Origin: Haloglomus salinum
Lineage (GTDB): Archaea; Halobacteriota; Halobacteria; Halobacteriales; Haloarculaceae
Reading direction: 5' to 3'
Assembly: GCF_024298825.1 (NCBI RefSeq)
Contig: NZ_CP101153.1
Span: forward strand, 1,426,001 to 1,490,000
DNA: 64,000 nucleotides
Positions 8,339 to 16,970 of the stretch are shown piece after piece; the first letter of the stretch is position 1, and the number at the start of each line of letters is the position of its first letter. Under the pieces are notes generated by a model that was not told the DNA's origin, ran no database searches, and worked only from the letters and a program-made list of their open reading frames with translations. A program made the translations under genes and the position numbers.

Positions 8339-9022
8339 ATGCTCGTGCACCTCCGTGGGGATGTCTGGCAGATAGAGTGTACCGGGGTGAACGCCTACCT
8401 CGCCGACGACGACGGCGTGCTGACCCTGGTCGACACCGGACTGTCGCGGGACGGGAGCACCATCCGGACCGCCATCCGGGAGGCGGGCTACGACGTGAAC
8501 GACCTCGAGCGCATCCTCATCACGCACTACGATGTCGACCACGTGGGCGCGCTCGCCTCGCTCGCCGCCGAGACCGGCGCCGACGTCCACATGGGCGCGG
8601 CCGACGCACCGTTCCTGATGGGCAAGGAGCAGCCACCTGGCCTCACGCTGAAGGGTGCCCTCCAGCGCGCCGGGAAGCGCCTGGTCGACCGCCCGGACCA
8701 CGACCCCGAACTGGTGGCCGACGGCGACGAGATCGGGAGCTTCACCGCCTACCACACGCCCGGCCACACGCCCGGCCACACCGCCTACGTCAGCGACGCC
8801 CTCGACGCCGCGTTCGTCGGTGACCTGGTCCTCGAGTCCGACGGCGAACTCGAGCCCTCCCCGTGGTTCATCACCTACGACACCGAGAGCGTCCGCGAAT
8901 CCATCCACGACCTCGCCGACCGGGCCCCCGCGGTCGACGTACTGGCGATGGGCCACGGCACGCCGTTCGTCCGCGACGGCTCCATCCGGCTCGCGGAGCT
9001 GGGCGAGCGTATCGAGCAGTAG
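8339..9022 (+). CDS. MBL-fold metallo-hydrolase (glyoxalase II-like)
   Basis: The 227-residue protein begins MLVHLRGDVWQIECTGVNAYL. It has the zinc motif THYDVDHVG (H-x-D-x-D-H form; His replaces nothing essential but the second His of HxHxDH is Asp here), and further ligands in YHTPGHTPGHTAYV, VGDLVLESD and MGHGTPF. The variant motif HYDVDHVG is seen in several MBL subfamilies that keep the dinuclear site. The substrate is unknown; the family includes glyoxalase II, lactonases and thioesterases. It stands alone between the SPFH gene and the convergent pyrG operon. Confidence 0.85.
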   Translation: MLVHLRGDVWQIECTGVNAYLADDDGVLTLVDTGLSRDGSTIRTAIREAGYDVNDLERILITHYDVDHVGALASLAAETGADVHMGAADAPFLMGKEQPPGLTLKGALQRAGKRLVDRPDHDPELVADGDEIGSFTAYHTPGHTPGHTAYVSDALDAAFVGDLVLESDGELEPSPWFITYDTESVRESIHDLADRAPAVDVLAMGHGTPFVRDGSIRLAELGERIEQ

Positions 9023-9092
9023 GCCAGGCGGCCCGTGCGCCGGCGGCCGAGTCCTCCGAGAACGTCGGTCCCGGGGGTGGACGTACAGGTCG

Positions 9093-9413
9093 CTACGCCA
9101 GTTCCTCGGCGACCGCCTCGGGCCCCAGCAGCGCGGGGTCCATCGCGATGACCTCCTGCCCACCGACGAACTCCGGCAGGGAGTCGGCAGTGTAGGCGAC
9201 GATACGGATGTCGGAGGTCAGTTCGCGGGCCAGCGGGATGGCCGTCGCGAGACCGGCGTCCGTGAGGACCAACAGGTCGGCCGTCTCGATGTCGGCCTCG
9301 ACGAGGTCGTCGCGGGTGGCCGTGCCGGCCGCGCGAGTGACCTCGAACCCCTCGGCCGCGAGCGCCTCGCCCAGTCCCTCCGGGTCCGCCCCAGCGATGA
9401 CGGCCTCACTCAT
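9093..9413 (-). CDS. Receiver-like small protein (DUF7126-like), third gene of pyrG-guaAb operon
   Basis: The 106-residue protein alternates strands and helices ([25 protein letters not shown] as three pieces; [37 protein letters not shown]) and resembles a response-regulator receiver fold lacking a full phosphorylation site. Haloarchaeal homologues sit beside guaAb and pyrG and are sometimes mislabelled CTP synthetase; I recall the name DUF7126. Its ATG overlaps the end of guaAb by 8 bases, so translation is coupled. A regulatory role in nucleotide synthesis is only inferred from this context. Confidence 0.75.
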   Translation of the reverse strand: MSEAVIAGADPEGLGEALAAEGFEVTRAAGTATRDDLVEADIETADLLVLTDAGLATAIPLARELTSDIRIVAYTADSLPEFVGGQEVIAMDPALLGPEAVAEELA

Positions 9414-10323
9414 ATTCGATGGTGGCGGGGGGTTTGTGCGTCACGTCGTAGACGACGCGCGAGACGTTGTCGAGTTGGCCGGTGATGCGTGACTGGATGC
9501 GCTGGAGCGTCTCCCAGTCGAGCTCCTGGGCGCGGGCGGTCATCCCGTCGCGGGACTCGACGGAACGGACCGCGACCACGTGGCCGTGGACGCGGTTGTC
9601 GCCCTTGACGCCCGTCGCACGGCCCAGCACCGCGGCGAACGCCTGCCACGGGTCGTACTCCTCGAGCTCCGCCTCGACGACGTGGGTCGCCTCGCGGGCG
9701 ACCTCGACCTTCTCCTCGGTCACCTCGCCGACGATACGGACGGCGAGGCCGGGGCCGGGGAACGGCATCCGCTCGGAGATGATGGCGTCCAGCCCTAACT
9801 CCCGTGCGACCTCGCGGACCTCGTCCTTGTAGAGGTCGCGCATCGGCTCGACGATGCGGTCGAAATCGACGACGTCGGGCAGGCCGCCGACGTTGTGGTG
9901 GGACTTGATGGTCCCCTCGGACTCGATGCGGTCCGGGTAGATGGTGCCCTGGACGAGCACGTCGGCGTCCTCCTCCCTCGCGACGGTCTCGAACTCGCGG
10001 ATGAACTGCTCGCCGATGACGTGGCGCTTCTCCTCGGGGTCCGTGATGCCCTCCAGCGCGCCGAGGAAGCGGTCCTGGGCCTCGACGATACGGAGCGACT
10101 CCATGTAGGAGAAGGTCTCCCGTATCTCCTCGGTCTCGCCCTTGCGCATCAGGCCCGTATCGACGTAGACGGGCGTGAGCTGGGCGCCGACGGCCTCGTA
10201 CGCGAGCGCAGCGGCGGTCGAGGAGTCCACCCCGCCCGAGAGGGCGATGATGGCGTGGTCGTCCCCGACCTGCTCGTCGATCTCCGCGACGGCGTCCTCG
10301 ATGAACGAGTCGACGTCGACCAT
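9406..10323 (-). CDS. guaAB: GMP synthase (glutamine-hydrolysing), subunit B
   Basis: This is the ATP-pyrophosphatase subunit of the two-subunit archaeal GMP synthetase, 305 residues. It converts XMP to GMP using ammonia supplied by a separate amidotransferase subunit. The PP-loop signature [19 protein letters not shown] is near residues 28-46. The C-terminal dimerisation domain follows, with [34 protein letters not shown] and the terminal [16 protein letters not shown] typical of GuaA. No glutaminase domain is fused, as is usual for archaea, and subunit A is not in this window. Its ATG overlaps the TGA of pyrG by one base (TGATG). Confidence 0.97.
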   Translation of the reverse strand: MVDVDSFIEDAVAEIDEQVGDDHAIIALSGGVDSSTAAALAYEAVGAQLTPVYVDTGLMRKGETEEIRETFSYMESLRIVEAQDRFLGALEGITDPEEKRHVIGEQFIREFETVAREEDADVLVQGTIYPDRIESEGTIKSHHNVGGLPDVVDFDRIVEPMRDLYKDEVREVARELGLDAIISERMPFPGPGLAVRIVGEVTEEKVEVAREATHVVEAELEEYDPWQAFAAVLGRATGVKGDNRVHGHVVAVRSVESRDGMTARAQELDWETLQRIQSRITGQLDNVSRVVYDVTHKPPATIEYE

Positions 10324-11990
10324 CAGGCGCTCACCTCCTCGGGGTCGCGCTCGTCACGTAGCTCGCCGTGCTCGAGCGCGGCGTCCAGCAACCCGACGAA
10401 CGGCGGCGACGCCCGCCCCGGCCGGGAGCGGAATTCGGGGTGGAACTGCGTCCCGACGAAGTACGGATGCTCGTCGCGGGGCAACTCGAGTATCTCCATC
10501 CGGTTGGCCGCCGTCCCGGAGAAGACGAGGCCGCTTGCCTCCAGCTGGTCGATGTACTCGGGGTTGACCTCGTAGCGGTGCCGGTGGCGTTCCGTACAGG
10601 AGTCGGCGCCGTCGTACAGGTCGGCGGCGAGTGTGTCCGGCTCGATGTCCGTCTCGTGGGCCCCCAGCCGCATCGTCCCGCCCATGTCCTCGACCTCGTA
10701 CTGCTCGGGCAGGATGTCGATGACGGGGTGGGGTGTGCCCTCGTCGAACTCCGTGGAGTTGGCGTCCGCGAGGTCACAGACGTTGCGCGCGTGGTCGACG
10801 ACGGCCATCTGGAAGCCCAGACAGAGCCCGAGGAAGGGCACGTCGTTCTCGCGGGCGTAGCGGATGGCGTCGATCTTCCCGTCGGTGCCGCGGGCGCCGA
10901 AGCCGCCCGGGACGATGAGCCCGTCCGCCCGTTCGAGCCGGTCGCGGTGTTCCTCGTCCATGTCCTCGGTGTCGACCCACAGCACCTCGACGTCGACGCC
11001 GTGTTCGAGGCCGGCGTGCTTGCACGCCTCGTGGACCGAGAGGTAGGCGTCCTCGAGGTCGTACTTCCCGGCGAGCGCGATCTCGACGGTCCCGGTCGTG
11101 TCGCGGGTGACGAGGTCGCGCCAGCCGTTCTTGCGCTCGGCCGGTTCGAGGGCGTCCTCGGCGATACCGAGGCGCTCCATCACGTACTGGTCGAGGCCCT
11201 CGTCCTCGACCATCAGCGGGACGTGGTAGATGTCCTCCACGTCGGGGTTCGAGAAGACGGCGTCCGTCGGTACGTCGCAGAACAGGGCGATCTTCTCCTT
11301 CGTCTCGTCGTCGAGTTTGTCCTCGCAGCGCCCGACGAGGATGTCGGGCTGGAGACCGATAGAGCGGAGCTCCTTCACCGAGTGCTGGGTCGGCTTCGTC
11401 TTCTGCTCGCCGTTCTTCGAGTACGGGACGAGCGTGACGTGCGTGAACAGGATGTCCTCGTCGTCCTCCTCGTGGGAGAACTGGCGCAGCGCCTCCAGAT
11501 ACGGCATCCCCTCGATGTCGCCGACGGTGCCGCCGACCTCGATGATGCAGATGTCGTGGCCCTCGGCGGCCTCGCGGATGCGCCGCTTGATGTCGTCGGT
11601 GATATGCGGGATGATCTGGACGGTCTTGCCCAGGTAGTCGCCGGCGCGCTCCTTCTCGATGACGTTCTTGTACAGCTTCCCGGTCGTGACGTTGTGGTCG
11701 AACGTCATGTCGATGTCCAGGAAGCGCTCGTAGTTCCCGAGGTCGAGGTCGACCTCGCCCCCGTCCTTCAGCACGTACACCTCGCCGTGCTGGTAGGGGT
11801 TCATCGTCCCGGCGTCGACGTTGAGGTACGGGTCGATCTTCACGGCGGTGACGTCGAACCCGGCGTTGGCGAGCAAGCGGCCGGTCGAGGCGGCCGTGAT
11901 TCCCTTGCCGAGCCCGGACATGACGCCGCCGGTGACGAAGACGAACTTGTTCCCCAGTGTGGGGTCGTACTCCGCGGGCCCTGTCGGCAT
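10323..11990 (-). CDS. pyrG: CTP synthase
   Basis: This full-length 555-residue enzyme aminates UTP to CTP using glutamine and ATP. The N-terminal synthetase domain opens with [21 protein letters not shown] (P-loop near residues 17-27) and includes the [15 protein letters not shown] and [14 protein letters not shown] blocks. The C-terminal class I glutamine amidotransferase domain has the nucleophile elbow [11 protein letters not shown] and the catalytic GTQFHPEF. It heads the operon pyrG-guaAb-DUF7126, combining the two glutamine-dependent nucleotide aminations. The 203-base spacer to the divergent msrB must hold both promoters. Confidence 0.98.
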   Translation of the reverse strand: MPTGPAEYDPTLGNKFVFVTGGVMSGLGKGITAASTGRLLANAGFDVTAVKIDPYLNVDAGTMNPYQHGEVYVLKDGGEVDLDLGNYERFLDIDMTFDHNVTTGKLYKNVIEKERAGDYLGKTVQIIPHITDDIKRRIREAAEGHDICIIEVGGTVGDIEGMPYLEALRQFSHEEDDEDILFTHVTLVPYSKNGEQKTKPTQHSVKELRSIGLQPDILVGRCEDKLDDETKEKIALFCDVPTDAVFSNPDVEDIYHVPLMVEDEGLDQYVMERLGIAEDALEPAERKNGWRDLVTRDTTGTVEIALAGKYDLEDAYLSVHEACKHAGLEHGVDVEVLWVDTEDMDEEHRDRLERADGLIVPGGFGARGTDGKIDAIRYARENDVPFLGLCLGFQMAVVDHARNVCDLADANSTEFDEGTPHPVIDILPEQYEVEDMGGTMRLGAHETDIEPDTLAADLYDGADSCTERHRHRYEVNPEYIDQLEASGLVFSGTAANRMEILELPRDEHPYFVGTQFHPEFRSRPGRASPPFVGLLDAALEHGELRDERDPEEVSA

Positions 11991-12193
11991 ACCGACGGTC
12001 CGCGAGGGTCGCTCAAGAGCGTTACGGAGGGACCGACGGTGTGTGACTCCCTCCCGGAACAGCCGGCCGCGCGGGCCCCGAACTGGGCGTTCGTGGGACG
12101 GGACCGGCTGCCCGGCATCGAGTCCGGGAACGGTCGCACACGCCCGACACCCGTGGGGGAAACGGGGAAGGGGCCACGACCCCTACAGCGGGT

Positions 12194-12595
12194 ATGAGCG
12201 AGTCAGACACGCAGCTGCCCGAGACCGACGAGGAGTGGCGCGAGGTCCTCACCGAGGAGGAGTACCGCGTGCTCCGTGAGCAGGGGACCGAGCCGAAGTT
12301 CTCCAGCGACCTCATCGACGTGAAAGGCGACGGCGCGTTCGACTGCGCGGGCTGTGGCGCCGAGCTGTTCGACGGCGACACGAAGTTCGGCTCCGGCACG
12401 GGCTGGCCCTCCTTCTACGACGCCAACGACGGCGCCGTCGAACTCCGCGAGGACCGCAGCCACGGGATGGTCCGCACCGAGGTCGTCTGTGCCGAGTGCG
12501 GCGGCCACCTGGGCCACGTCTTCGACGACGGCCCCGAGCCGACGGGCAAGCGCTTCTGCATCAACGGCGTGGCGCTGAAGTACGACGAGGAGTAG
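12194..12595 (+). CDS. msrB: Peptide-methionine (R)-S-oxide reductase
   Basis: This is a 133-residue MsrB that repairs oxidised methionine in proteins. The two structural zinc pairs are CAGCG (residues about 54-57) and CAECGGHLGHVFDDG. The conserved substrate motif is GSGTGWPSFYDA, and the catalytic Cys lies in KRFCINGVALKY near the C-terminus. MsrB acts in the cytoplasm with thioredoxin as reductant. The ATG at 12194 follows a 'GGGTATGAG' context common at haloarchaeal starts. The gene is complete and single, divergent from pyrG. Confidence 0.96.
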   Translation: MSESDTQLPETDEEWREVLTEEEYRVLREQGTEPKFSSDLIDVKGDGAFDCAGCGAELFDGDTKFGSGTGWPSFYDANDGAVELREDRSHGMVRTEVVCAECGGHLGHVFDDGPEPTGKRFCINGVALKYDEE

Positions 12596-12626
12596 GCCGT
12601 CCGTCTCCGACCGCCGAACGGGCGGA

Positions 12627-13685
12627 CTACCCGGAATCGGACACGTTCCACACCCCCTGCGCGCGGTCCAGCAGCGCGACCACGACGACGTGAGGGAGCG
12701 TCAGCACGGCGATGAGCACGAGATACAGCCCGACGGCCGCCTCGACGTTCGCAGGGCGCACCGGAACGAGGTAGTAGAACGCCGCGAGGAAAACGACCGA
12801 GACGGCCGTCAGGGGTGCCGCATCGCGCGCGAACCCGCGGAGCGCCGGGGCGAGCGACCCGGCCCGCAGGCCCGCCACCGCGTCCCCGTCGAGTAACACC
12901 AGGCGCGCGATGTGCCGGAGCGAGTGCCAGAGGCAGAAGTAGACACCCACCGCGAGGACGGGCGGCACGGCGAGGAAGAACGCCCAGAGCAGGGCCGTCT
13001 CGCCGGCATCGACCCGCCAGCCCGAATCGCGGAACCCGTCCGTCGCGCGTGCCAGCCCCACGGCGAGCGTCCCGAGCGTCAGGGCGGCGAAAGCCGCGCC
13101 GAGCGCGAGTCGCGTCTCGACCCGGAACAGGGGGGCCAGCGCCGACGGGGCGACGCCGAACCGGCCGGTCAACGCCCGTGCGACGCGGCGGTACTGCCCC
13201 GGATACGAGAGCAGCGGCACGAGCATCGGCAGCCCGCCGCGAACCGCCGCGGTAGCGACGCGCTGGGCCCGCGAGCGGAGGTGGCCGACATCCGCGAGCG
13301 CCAGCAGGGTGTACACGTCGCCCTGCCCCCAGTGGGCCCAGGTGATGGCGATGAACAGCAGGAACGCCGGAACGGGTGCGAGGAACCACAGCGCGAGGTA
13401 GGCGCCGCCGAGCAGCCCGTAGAGGGCGCCGACGCCCGCGAGTGCCCGGAGCGTGACCGGCCGGTCACGGACCCGCGGGACGGCGAGGTGGTCGACGGCG
13501 CCGTGGGGGAGCCCCAGGACGAGAACGCTCACAGCCAGCGGCGCGTACTGGAGCGCGAGCGGCACCTCGACGCCGAGGAGGAAGGGGACGACAAGCAGCC
13601 CGTGGGCGACCCACGCTGGCGCGAGCGCGCCGCCAGCGAGCGTCTCTCGGACCCGACCGGACACCGCCAGTTCTCTCACAGCCAT
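12627..13685 (-). CDS. blh: Brp/Blh-type beta-carotene 15,15'-dioxygenase
   Basis: This membrane enzyme splits beta-carotene into two retinals, the chromophore of bacteriorhodopsin. The 352-residue form starting MAVRELAVSGRVRETL is chosen because its ATG lies 10 bases inside the end of the lycopene cyclase gene, giving coupled translation. It has about ten hydrophobic segments. The family's conserved His residues are visible in GLPHGAVDHLAVPR (near residue 55-65), ITWAHWGQGDVYTLL, FCLWHSLRHIARLVLL and LTLPHVVVVALLDR; these bind the catalytic iron. The gene is the third in the bop-side cluster on the minus strand (lycopene cyclase, then this). Confidence 0.93.
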   Translation of the reverse strand: MAVRELAVSGRVRETLAGGALAPAWVAHGLLVVPFLLGVEVPLALQYAPLAVSVLVLGLPHGAVDHLAVPRVRDRPVTLRALAGVGALYGLLGGAYLALWFLAPVPAFLLFIAITWAHWGQGDVYTLLALADVGHLRSRAQRVATAAVRGGLPMLVPLLSYPGQYRRVARALTGRFGVAPSALAPLFRVETRLALGAAFAALTLGTLAVGLARATDGFRDSGWRVDAGETALLWAFFLAVPPVLAVGVYFCLWHSLRHIARLVLLDGDAVAGLRAGSLAPALRGFARDAAPLTAVSVVFLAAFYYLVPVRPANVEAAVGLYLVLIAVLTLPHVVVVALLDRAQGVWNVSDSG

Positions 13686-14494
13686 CGGTCGGCCACCCAG
13701 AGCCAGAGCACGAGTCCCTGCACGACGAACACGTTCGTCAGGAGGAAGAACGCGGCCTCCTCGACTGGGAGCCCCAGCAACGGGACGGCATAGCCCGTCG
13801 TCAGGTCCGGGGAGAGTTCCCAGACGCCCAGCGCGAGCGCGACCCGGTCGGCTACCCAGAGGTACAGCGTCGGGACGGCCACGGCCAGCGCGACCACCCG
13901 CCGCCGCGCCCAGAGGTACGGCCAGCCGAACGCCCACTGGATGGCGAGCACGGGCGCCGCCCACAGCAGGAGCGTCCCGAGGTAGAACCCGCCCTCCAGC
14001 GCGAGCGCGAACCAGCCGCCGAGCGCAATCAGGCCACCGACGCCGGCGCCGAGGGCACGCTGTCCGGGCGTGGCATCGAGTCGGTCACGTGCGAGCGCCG
14101 TGCCCCCGTCCGCCCGTACCGACCGCTCGGGCGGCCCCGCGGGGAGCAGGTAGAGCCACAGCGCCGTCAGCACCGGCTGGAGGACGAAGAACAGGTACTC
14201 GCCCAGCGGTACCGCGAGGAATCGTGCGACGACGGCGCCCTCGCCGTAGCGCCACGCCCCCTGCCGGATGAGGTAGCTGTCCCACGGCGTGGTGTAGACG
14301 AACGCCAGCACCGCCATGATGAGGACACCGACGACCCGCGCGTCCAGCGATCGCCCGGCGAGTCGGACTCGTGGCGGCGCGACCGCCGGTGGGCCGACCC
14401 GAAGTGCCACCCCGCGAGCGGTGGCCGCGGCGAAGACGAGCAACGGCCCGCCGAGGAACACGAGGTGGAACTGGAGGTACGTAAGGGTCGTCAT
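13676..14494 (-). CDS. crtY: Lycopene cyclase (CrtYcd-type heterodimeric-like, fused)
   Basis: This 272-residue protein has two repeats of the lycopene cyclase membrane domain found as separate CrtYc and CrtYd in actinobacteria and fused in haloarchaea. The first repeat has TTPWDSYLIRQGAWRY and VPLGEYLFFVLQPV; the second has LGVWELSPDLTTGYAVPLL followed by LPVEEAAFFLLTNVFVVQGL. The PxE(E) motifs in each half are the family hallmark. It cyclises lycopene to beta-carotene in the membrane, the substrate for the overlapping blh gene. About seven hydrophobic segments are visible. Its start is 111 bases from the bop stop, so it might be co-transcribed with bop or have its own promoter. Confidence 0.92.
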   Translation of the reverse strand: MTTLTYLQFHLVFLGGPLLVFAAATARGVALRVGPPAVAPPRVRLAGRSLDARVVGVLIMAVLAFVYTTPWDSYLIRQGAWRYGEGAVVARFLAVPLGEYLFFVLQPVLTALWLYLLPAGPPERSVRADGGTALARDRLDATPGQRALGAGVGGLIALGGWFALALEGGFYLGTLLLWAAPVLAIQWAFGWPYLWARRRVVALAVAVPTLYLWVADRVALALGVWELSPDLTTGYAVPLLGLPVEEAAFFLLTNVFVVQGLVLWLWVADRWL

Positions 14495-14605
14495 CGGGTA
14501 TGGTATCGGAAAGAACGCCGTGGTGGTCGCATGAGTCCGGCGATAGCTGCCGGGCGATACGAGCCGCCGGCACCGGCGCCGGCAGGTGGTCCGTGCCGGT
14601 CGTCG

Positions 14606-15367
14606 TCAGTCGGCGGCCGCGGCCTCGGAGGCTGCGGCAGCCTGGTCCAGCACGTCACGGCTTCGGAGCAGGATGAAGCCGAAGCCGACCTTCGCGGCCA
14701 GGTCGAGGACCATGAACAGCACCGTCTCGACACCGAGGCCGACGAGGTCCAGCGTCCCCTCCGTGCCGATAATCCACACGATGGGGTACGCCGTCCACAG
14801 GACGATGACGAGGTTGCGGAGCGTGCTGAACAGGCTCGCGACATCACCCGAGCGCTGGGCCGCGACGCTGCTGAGCGTCGACACCAGGTAGTACAGCAGC
14901 ACGACGAAGAATCCACAGCTGATGCCCCACCACGCGATTCGGGTCCCCGCCGGACTGAGCGGGCTACCCGCACCGGTCGCCAGTGCGCCGGCGAGACCGG
15001 TCACGATCATCCCGACGTCCAGGCCGACAAGCGTGGCGATGGTGTTCCGGTCGGCCCCGGCGAGCAAGCCGAGGTCGAGCAGAAGCAGCGGGGTCGTGAA
15101 CAGCCAGTCGGCGTACCGGGCCCAGTAGATGGTGAGTGTCTCACCACCACCGGCCAGCGTCACCTCGATGACGCCGAACCCCTGGAACATCGAGAAGTAC
15201 GCCACGGCGGCGATACCCGTGATGAACGTGGTGATGATGAAGAACTCCTGTTTCCGTTCGTTGGTCTCGCCCGACCCCATCGCGATGAACGCGAGGGTGC
15301 CGAGCGCCATGCCGAGGGTGCCGATTCCCAGTGCAATGGTCTGTATGTCGCTTGTCGGTCCCGCCAT
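14606..15367 (-). CDS. bop: Bacteriorhodopsin, light-driven proton pump
   Basis: The 253-residue protein has seven transmembrane helices and keeps the proton-pump residues. Helix C reads [16 protein letters not shown], giving R84, D87 (BR D85, acceptor), L95 (BR L93, green-absorbing) and D98 (BR D96, donor). D117 matches BR D115. The release-group pair is E203 and E214 (BR E194, E204). Helix G reads [12 protein letters not shown], giving D222 (BR D212) and K226 (BR K216), the retinal Schiff-base lysine. Everything needed for outward proton pumping is present, so it is not a halorhodopsin or sensory type. The alanine-rich tail ends in AAAAD. blh and lycopene cyclase follow on the same strand. 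Confidence 0.97.
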   Translation of the reverse strand: MAGPTSDIQTIALGIGTLGMALGTLAFIAMGSGETNERKQEFFIITTFITGIAAVAYFSMFQGFGVIEVTLAGGGETLTIYWARYADWLFTTPLLLLDLGLLAGADRNTIATLVGLDVGMIVTGLAGALATGAGSPLSPAGTRIAWWGISCGFFVVLLYYLVSTLSSVAAQRSGDVASLFSTLRNLVIVLWTAYPIVWIIGTEGTLDLVGLGVETVLFMVLDLAAKVGFGFILLRSRDVLDQAAAASEAAAAD

Positions 15368-15370
15368 AGT

Positions 15371-15406
15371 GCACCCGTCTCTACGGGTGCGTCCCCCTTA
15401 ATAGTA
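15371..15406 (-). promoter_or_regulatory. bop promoter: TATA-like box and perfect 8-bp hairpin before the start codon
   Basis: Reading on the minus strand, a TATA-like TACTATTAAG lies at 15406-15397 and is followed by GCACCCGT-AGAG-ACGGGTGC (15390-15371), a perfect 8-bp inverted repeat with a 4-base loop that ends 3 bases before the bop ATG. The bop mRNA of Halobacterium is known to have a 5' hairpin. With normal TATA-to-start spacing, transcription would begin inside this palindrome, so it may instead act as DNA, or the true TATA box may lie further upstream. Confidence 0.6.
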
Positions 15407-15467
15407 GGGTGCAGTGGGATGGAGATGAGTCTACCATGCCCCGTCCCGTGGGGACGTATGTAGGGTG
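15404..15467. promoter_or_regulatory. Candidate upstream activating region between bop and ubaA
   Basis: The 220-base divergent spacer between bop and ubaA holds an 8-base direct repeat GTAGGGTG (15404-15411 and 15460-15467, 56 bases apart) and a palindrome CGTCCC-GTG-GGGACG (15442-15456). Halobacterium bop is controlled by an upstream site bound by Bat; I do not recognise that exact site here, so these are only candidates for regulator binding. Confidence 0.35.
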
Positions 15468-15587
15468 GAAACGTTATCGGTAATAAACTTTCTGGTGGAT
15501 AGTGTCCGTCGGGAACAGCCCACGCGGTGGCTGCCATCCCGGCGCGCGACCCCCGCGCTTATTCGCCCACTCGCCCTACGGCGGCGT

Positions 15588-16466
15588 ATGTCACTCGACC
15601 TCACGCCGGAGCAGCTCGACCGCTACTCCCGGCACGTCATCATGGACGAGGTCGGCCCGGAGGGACAGGGCCGGCTACTGGACGCCCGGGTCCTCTGTAT
15701 CGGTGCCGGCGGCCTCGGCTCGCCCGTCATCCAGTACCTCGCGGCGGCTGGCGTCGGCACGCTCGGTATCGCCGACGACGACGTCGTCGAACGCTCGAAC
15801 CTCCAGCGCCAGGTCATCCACGGCGACCCCGACGTGGGGCGCCCGAAGGTCGAGTCAGCGAAGGAGTTCGTCGCCCGGCAGAACCCCGACATCGACGTCG
15901 AGCCCCACGAGACCCGCGTCACGCCCGACAACATCGAGGGCCTCCTCGACGAGTACGACCTCGTCGTCGACGGCTCGGACAACTTCGCCACCCGCTATCT
16001 GGTCAACGACGCCTGCACGCTCGCCGGCGTCCCGTTCGTCCACGGCGCCATCCTCCGGTTCGAGGGGCAGATGACCACCTTCGAGGCCCGCTCGCCGCCG
16101 GAGGCGGTGGGAGAAGACGGCGAAGCCGCCGATTCGCCGGTCGAAGGGGGCGACAACGGCCCCTGCTACCGGTGCCTGTTCCCGGAGGCCCCCGAACCCG
16201 GCACGGTCCCGGACTGCGCCACCGCCGGCGTCCTCGGGGTCCTTCCCGGGACGGTCGGCTGCGTGATGGCCACCGAGGCCGTCAAACTCGTGCTCGACCA
16301 CGGGGAGACGCTCGACGGCCGGATGGTGTTCTACGACGCCGAGGACATGACCTTCCGCGAGATACAGGTCGAACCGCGGCCGGACTGCCCGGTCTGTCAG
16401 CCCGGCGGCATCGAGTCCGTCCACGAGGTCGAGTACCGAGACACCTGTTCTATCGCCGCTGATTGA
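15588..16466 (+). CDS. ubaA: E1-like ubiquitin-activating protein UbaA (MoeB/ThiF/HesA family)
   Basis: This 292-residue protein adenylates ubiquitin-like SAMP proteins, MoaD and ThiS homologues. The nucleotide-binding loop is LCIGAGGLGSPVIQYLA (residues about 36-52), followed by the Rossmann acidic end GIADDDVVERSNLQRQ. Zinc pairs are CYRC and CPVC. The putative active-site Cys is in PDCATAGVLGVLPG. In Haloferax, UbaA drives sampylation, tRNA thiolation and molybdopterin synthesis. A Haloferax-like Asp/Glu-rich loop (PPEAVGEDGEAADSPVEGGD) precedes CYRC. It faces the JAMM protease gene, whose product would reverse the same modification. The ATG at 15588 gives the family-typical MSLDLTPEQLDRYSRHVIM start. 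Confidence 0.94.
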   Translation: MSLDLTPEQLDRYSRHVIMDEVGPEGQGRLLDARVLCIGAGGLGSPVIQYLAAAGVGTLGIADDDVVERSNLQRQVIHGDPDVGRPKVESAKEFVARQNPDIDVEPHETRVTPDNIEGLLDEYDLVVDGSDNFATRYLVNDACTLAGVPFVHGAILRFEGQMTTFEARSPPEAVGEDGEAADSPVEGGDNGPCYRCLFPEAPEPGTVPDCATAGVLGVLPGTVGCVMATEAVKLVLDHGETLDGRMVFYDAEDMTFREIQVEPRPDCPVCQPGGIESVHEVEYRDTCSIAAD

Positions 16467-16541
16467 GACGAGAGCCACAGACAAATAGAATACCTACAGA
16501 TTATCCGGCAGAATCAGAGACTATCGTAGAAATCCGGAGCC

Positions 16542-16970
16542 TCACGAGTCGACGGCCCGGACCGGTTCCCGTTCGAACCGCTCGCCCGTCCAGCGCCAGG
16601 ACCGCACGTCGGGGTCGGCGGCACCCAGCGAGACGATGACGTAGCTGTACCCCTCCCACGTCGCCTCGTGGGCGTCGACGTTGCTCGGGGCCGGCGGGCC
16701 GCGGGGGTGCGAGTGGTAGAAGCCGACGACCTCGTCGCCGTCCGCTTCCAGCTCGCGCATCAGTTCCAGCTGCTCGGCGGGGTCGAGTTCGTACCGGTTC
16801 CGTGGCGAGTCGGCGGCGTTGGTCGCGCGGGCCGACTCGTGGGCGGTCGAGGCCTCGCCGTCGGCCGCCGCGCCGTGTCGTCCAGCGAGGACGCCGCACA
16901 CCTCCTCGGGTACGCCTCCGCGTGCGTGTGCGAGGATATCCTCGCGGACCGACGGGGCGAGACGGAGCAT
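16542..16970 (-). CDS. JAMM/MPN+ metalloprotease, probable desampylase
   Basis: This single-domain 142-residue protein carries the complete JAMM zinc motif: Glu in PEEVCGVLAG (E22/E23) and HSHPRGPPAPSNVD with H86, H88, S96 and D99. The size and layout match HvJAMM1 of Haloferax, which removes SAMP modifiers from proteins and makes free SAMP from linear fusions. Its ATG overlaps the TGA of the upstream cobalamin-binding protein by one base. It converges with ubaA, 75 bases apart; that spacer is AT-rich. An alternative activity on other small isopeptides is possible, but the neighbouring E1 gene makes desampylation likely. Confidence 0.88.
   Translation of the reverse strand: MLRLAPSVREDILAHARGGVPEEVCGVLAGRHGAAADGEASTAHESARATNAADSPRNRYELDPAEQLELMRELEADGDEVVGFYHSHPRGPPAPSNVDAHEATWEGYSYVIVSLGAADPDVRSWRWTGERFEREPVRAVDS

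Noticed and set aside
8339-9022. True glyoxalase II
   Set aside because: The motif is H-Y-D-V-D-H rather than THxHxDH, and glyoxalase-specific substrate residues are not visible. Left as an MBL-fold hydrolase.
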